Both the position numbers and the translations under genes were made by a program. A DNA stretch of 38,226 bases from Nitrospirota bacterium (lineage in GTDB: Bacteria; Nitrospirota; RBG-16-64-22), in assembly GCA_016195465.1 (NCBI GenBank), contig JACPZO010000119.1, forward strand, positions 1-38,226. Direction: 5' to 3'. Position 1 is the stretch's first letter. Each line of letters begins with the position of its first letter. The notes under the pieces are model-generated. The model did not search any database and had not been told where the DNA came from. It saw only the letters and a list, made by a program, of their open reading frames with translations. Below, in pieces: positions 37,005 to 38,226 of the stretch.

Positions 37005-37978
37005 GCCGGATCGTCTTCTGGATCGCGGCCGTCCTCTCTCTCTTCGTCGCGGTGCTGTCGGGCGCTCTCGCCGGTTCGGTTCCGGTGGGCGCGGCGGATC
37101 TCGCGGCCCTGCTCGGCGGGGAGTCCGGCGATCCGGTGGCGGTCACGATCCTTCGCGAGGTCCGCCTCCCGCGCGTCGCTCGGGCCGCCCTTGTGGGCGG
37201 AATGCTCTCCGTGGCCGGCGCCGTGTTCCAGGTCCTGCTCCGAAATCCGCTCGCCGATCCTTACGTCCTCGGCGTCTCGGGAGGGGCGGCCGTGGGCGCG
37301 ATCGCCGTCGTTCTGGCCGGGGCGGGTTCCGGATGGACGATGGCGGGCGGGTCGCTGGCCGGCGCGCTTTTCACCGTGGCCGTCGTGTTCCTTCTCGCCG
37401 GGGCCCGCCGGGGGGCTGGCGGGGACCGACTTCTTCTCACGGGCGTCGTTCTCGCGAGCTTCTGGGGAGCGCTGGTGGCGCTGTTCCTCTCCGTGAGCCA
37501 GAACGAGCGGCTTCGCTCGGTCCTCTTCTGGCTGATGGGCGACCTGGGCCAGACGGGCGCGCTTGCGGGGACGGCGGCGGCCTTCGTGGCCGGACTGGCG
37601 GGGCTTCTCTTTCTCGGGCGGTCCATGGACGCCCTGACGTACGGGGATCGTCACGCGATGGGCCTCGGCGTCGCCGTCCGCGAGGTCCGGGCGGTGTTGT
37701 ATGTCGCAGGCTCTCTTCTCACGGCCGCGGCCGTATCCGCCGCCGGGACGATCGGCTTTGTCGGCCTCATCGTCCCGCACGCCGTCCGTCTCTCCGGCGT
37801 TCGGAGCCACCGGGAACTGGTCCCGGCGTCGGCCGTGGCGGGAGCGGCTTTCCTGGTTCTGGCGGACACGGCGGCTCGTACGATCGTGTCGCCCATCGAA
37901 CTGCCGGTCGGCGTCGTCACGGCGTTCCTCGGGGCGCCGTTCTTTCTCTGGCTCCTGCGCCGGGAGAAGAAGGCGTGA
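37001..37978 (+). CDS. btuC: Vitamin B12 ABC transporter permease (BtuC-like)
   Basis: A 325-residue FecCD-family permease with about ten membrane helices. The signature blocks are LREVRLPRVARAALVGGMLSVAGAVFQVLLRNPLADPYVLGVSGGAAVGA, then RLRSVLFWLMGDL, and AGTIGFVGLIVPHAVRLSGVRSHRELVPASAVAGAAFLVLADTAAR. The last includes the coupling helix that contacts the ATPase. Siderophore permeases share this family, but the B12 riboswitch on the same transcript decides for cobalamin. The start overlaps the binding-protein stop (ATGA), and its own stop overlaps the ATPase start (GTGA), so all three subunits are translationally coupled. It ends ELPVGVVTAFLGAPFFLWLLRREKK as usual for the family. Confidence 0.93.
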   Translation: MSRIVFWIAAVLSLFVAVLSGALAGSVPVGAADLAALLGGESGDPVAVTILREVRLPRVARAALVGGMLSVAGAVFQVLLRNPLADPYVLGVSGGAAVGAIAVVLAGAGSGWTMAGGSLAGALFTVAVVFLLAGARRGAGGDRLLLTGVVLASFWGALVALFLSVSQNERLRSVLFWLMGDLGQTGALAGTAAAFVAGLAGLLFLGRSMDALTYGDRHAMGLGVAVREVRAVLYVAGSLLTAAAVSAAGTIGFVGLIVPHAVRLSGVRSHRELVPASAVAGAAFLVLADTAARTIVSPIELPVGVVTAFLGAPFFLWLLRREKKA

Positions 37979-38226
37979 CGGGGATTCGGCCGGGCGAGGA
38001 AGGGCTCACGCTCCGGCGCGTATCTTTTTCGTACGGCCCCGAACGCCGGGGAGACGGCGTTCGGGACATCGACTGGGCGGTCCCGCCTGGGGAGGTCGCG
38101 GCCGTCGTGGGGCCGAATGGAGCGGGGAAGAGCACGCTCATCGCGCTCGCGTCGGGGTGGCTGAGGCCCGCGGAGGGCTCCGTCTCCTGGCGGGGGAGAT
38201 CGCCCGGAACGCCGTCCGCCCGCGCC
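37975..38226 (+). CDS. btuD: Vitamin B12 ABC transporter ATP-binding protein (BtuD-like), 5' part
   Basis: The first 84 codons of an ABC ATPase, running off the window. The start is GTG 37975, overlapping the permease stop as GTGA. The sequence reads LTLRRVSFSYGPERRG, then a Walker A motif GPNGAGKST, then LIALASGWLRPAEGSVSWRGRSP, the standard start of a nucleotide-binding domain. The Walker B and signature motifs would lie beyond the edge. It is not in the supplied ORF track because it is partial and has a GTG start. It powers the BtuC-type permease. Confidence 0.9.
   Translation, partial: MTGIRPGEEGLTLRRVSFSYGPERRGDGVRDIDWAVPPGEVAAVVGPNGAGKSTLIALASGWLRPAEGSVSWRGRSPGTPSARA

Overview
The window reads as chromosome of a GC-rich (about 63-65% by eye), Gram-negative, respiring bacterium. 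An outer membrane is shown by TamB, an Omp85 protein, a SurA-like chaperone and several beta-barrels. Respiration is shown by c-type cytochromes next to an AhbC-type enzyme of the siroheme-dependent heme pathway. AhbC, AmrS, a B12-riboswitch importer and an unusual heme-barrel protein together suggest an uncultivated Nitrospirota, Desulfobacterota or NC10-like lineage. This placement is inference; the window has no rRNA or other taxonomic marker.

Layout. 1-4080: tail of an unknown gene, an 8-bp satellite, a heme-bearing outer-membrane barrel, a triheme cytochrome and ahbC. 4168-7269: dispersed repeats, a small operon with two paralogous four-cysteine mini-proteins around a BCAM0308-family protein, amrS, and a cytochrome P460-type protein. 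7365-11032: divergent mazG and glnD. 11117-18664: an outer-membrane biogenesis block (tamB, a seven-POTRA Omp85, a SurA-like chaperone) punctuated by GTGAATCG satellites. 18890-25459 (minus strand): a tightly packed six-gene operon of PqqD-like protein, ATP-grasp ligase, PLP decarboxylase, urea-transporter/M23 peptidase fusion, beta-barrel and TPR protein. This is the most novel-looking system in the window. 25542-28854: a multi-hairpin repeat, a small secreted protein, nfeD and slipin, and a gene broken by a frameshift and a repeat insertion.

28961-32241 is an accessory island: a BsuBI/PstI-type restriction-modification pair (expected site CTGCAG, of which I found only three in the window) followed by a lower-GC gene that may have an EVE/PUA-like fold. 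32320-33822 is a secreted 5'-nucleotidase family enzyme. 34117-35684 holds two divergent toxin-antitoxin modules, one with its toxin gene end rewritten by a repeat. 35701-38226 is a cobalamin-riboswitch-controlled vitamin B12 ABC importer, running off the end of the window.

Two dispersed repeat families and several 7-8 bp satellites fill the intergenic spaces. Three good sigma70-type promoters (glnD, nfeD, relE-like) lie so close to their start codons that the transcripts should be leaderless or nearly so. All functions are read from motifs and remembered families; no database search was run.
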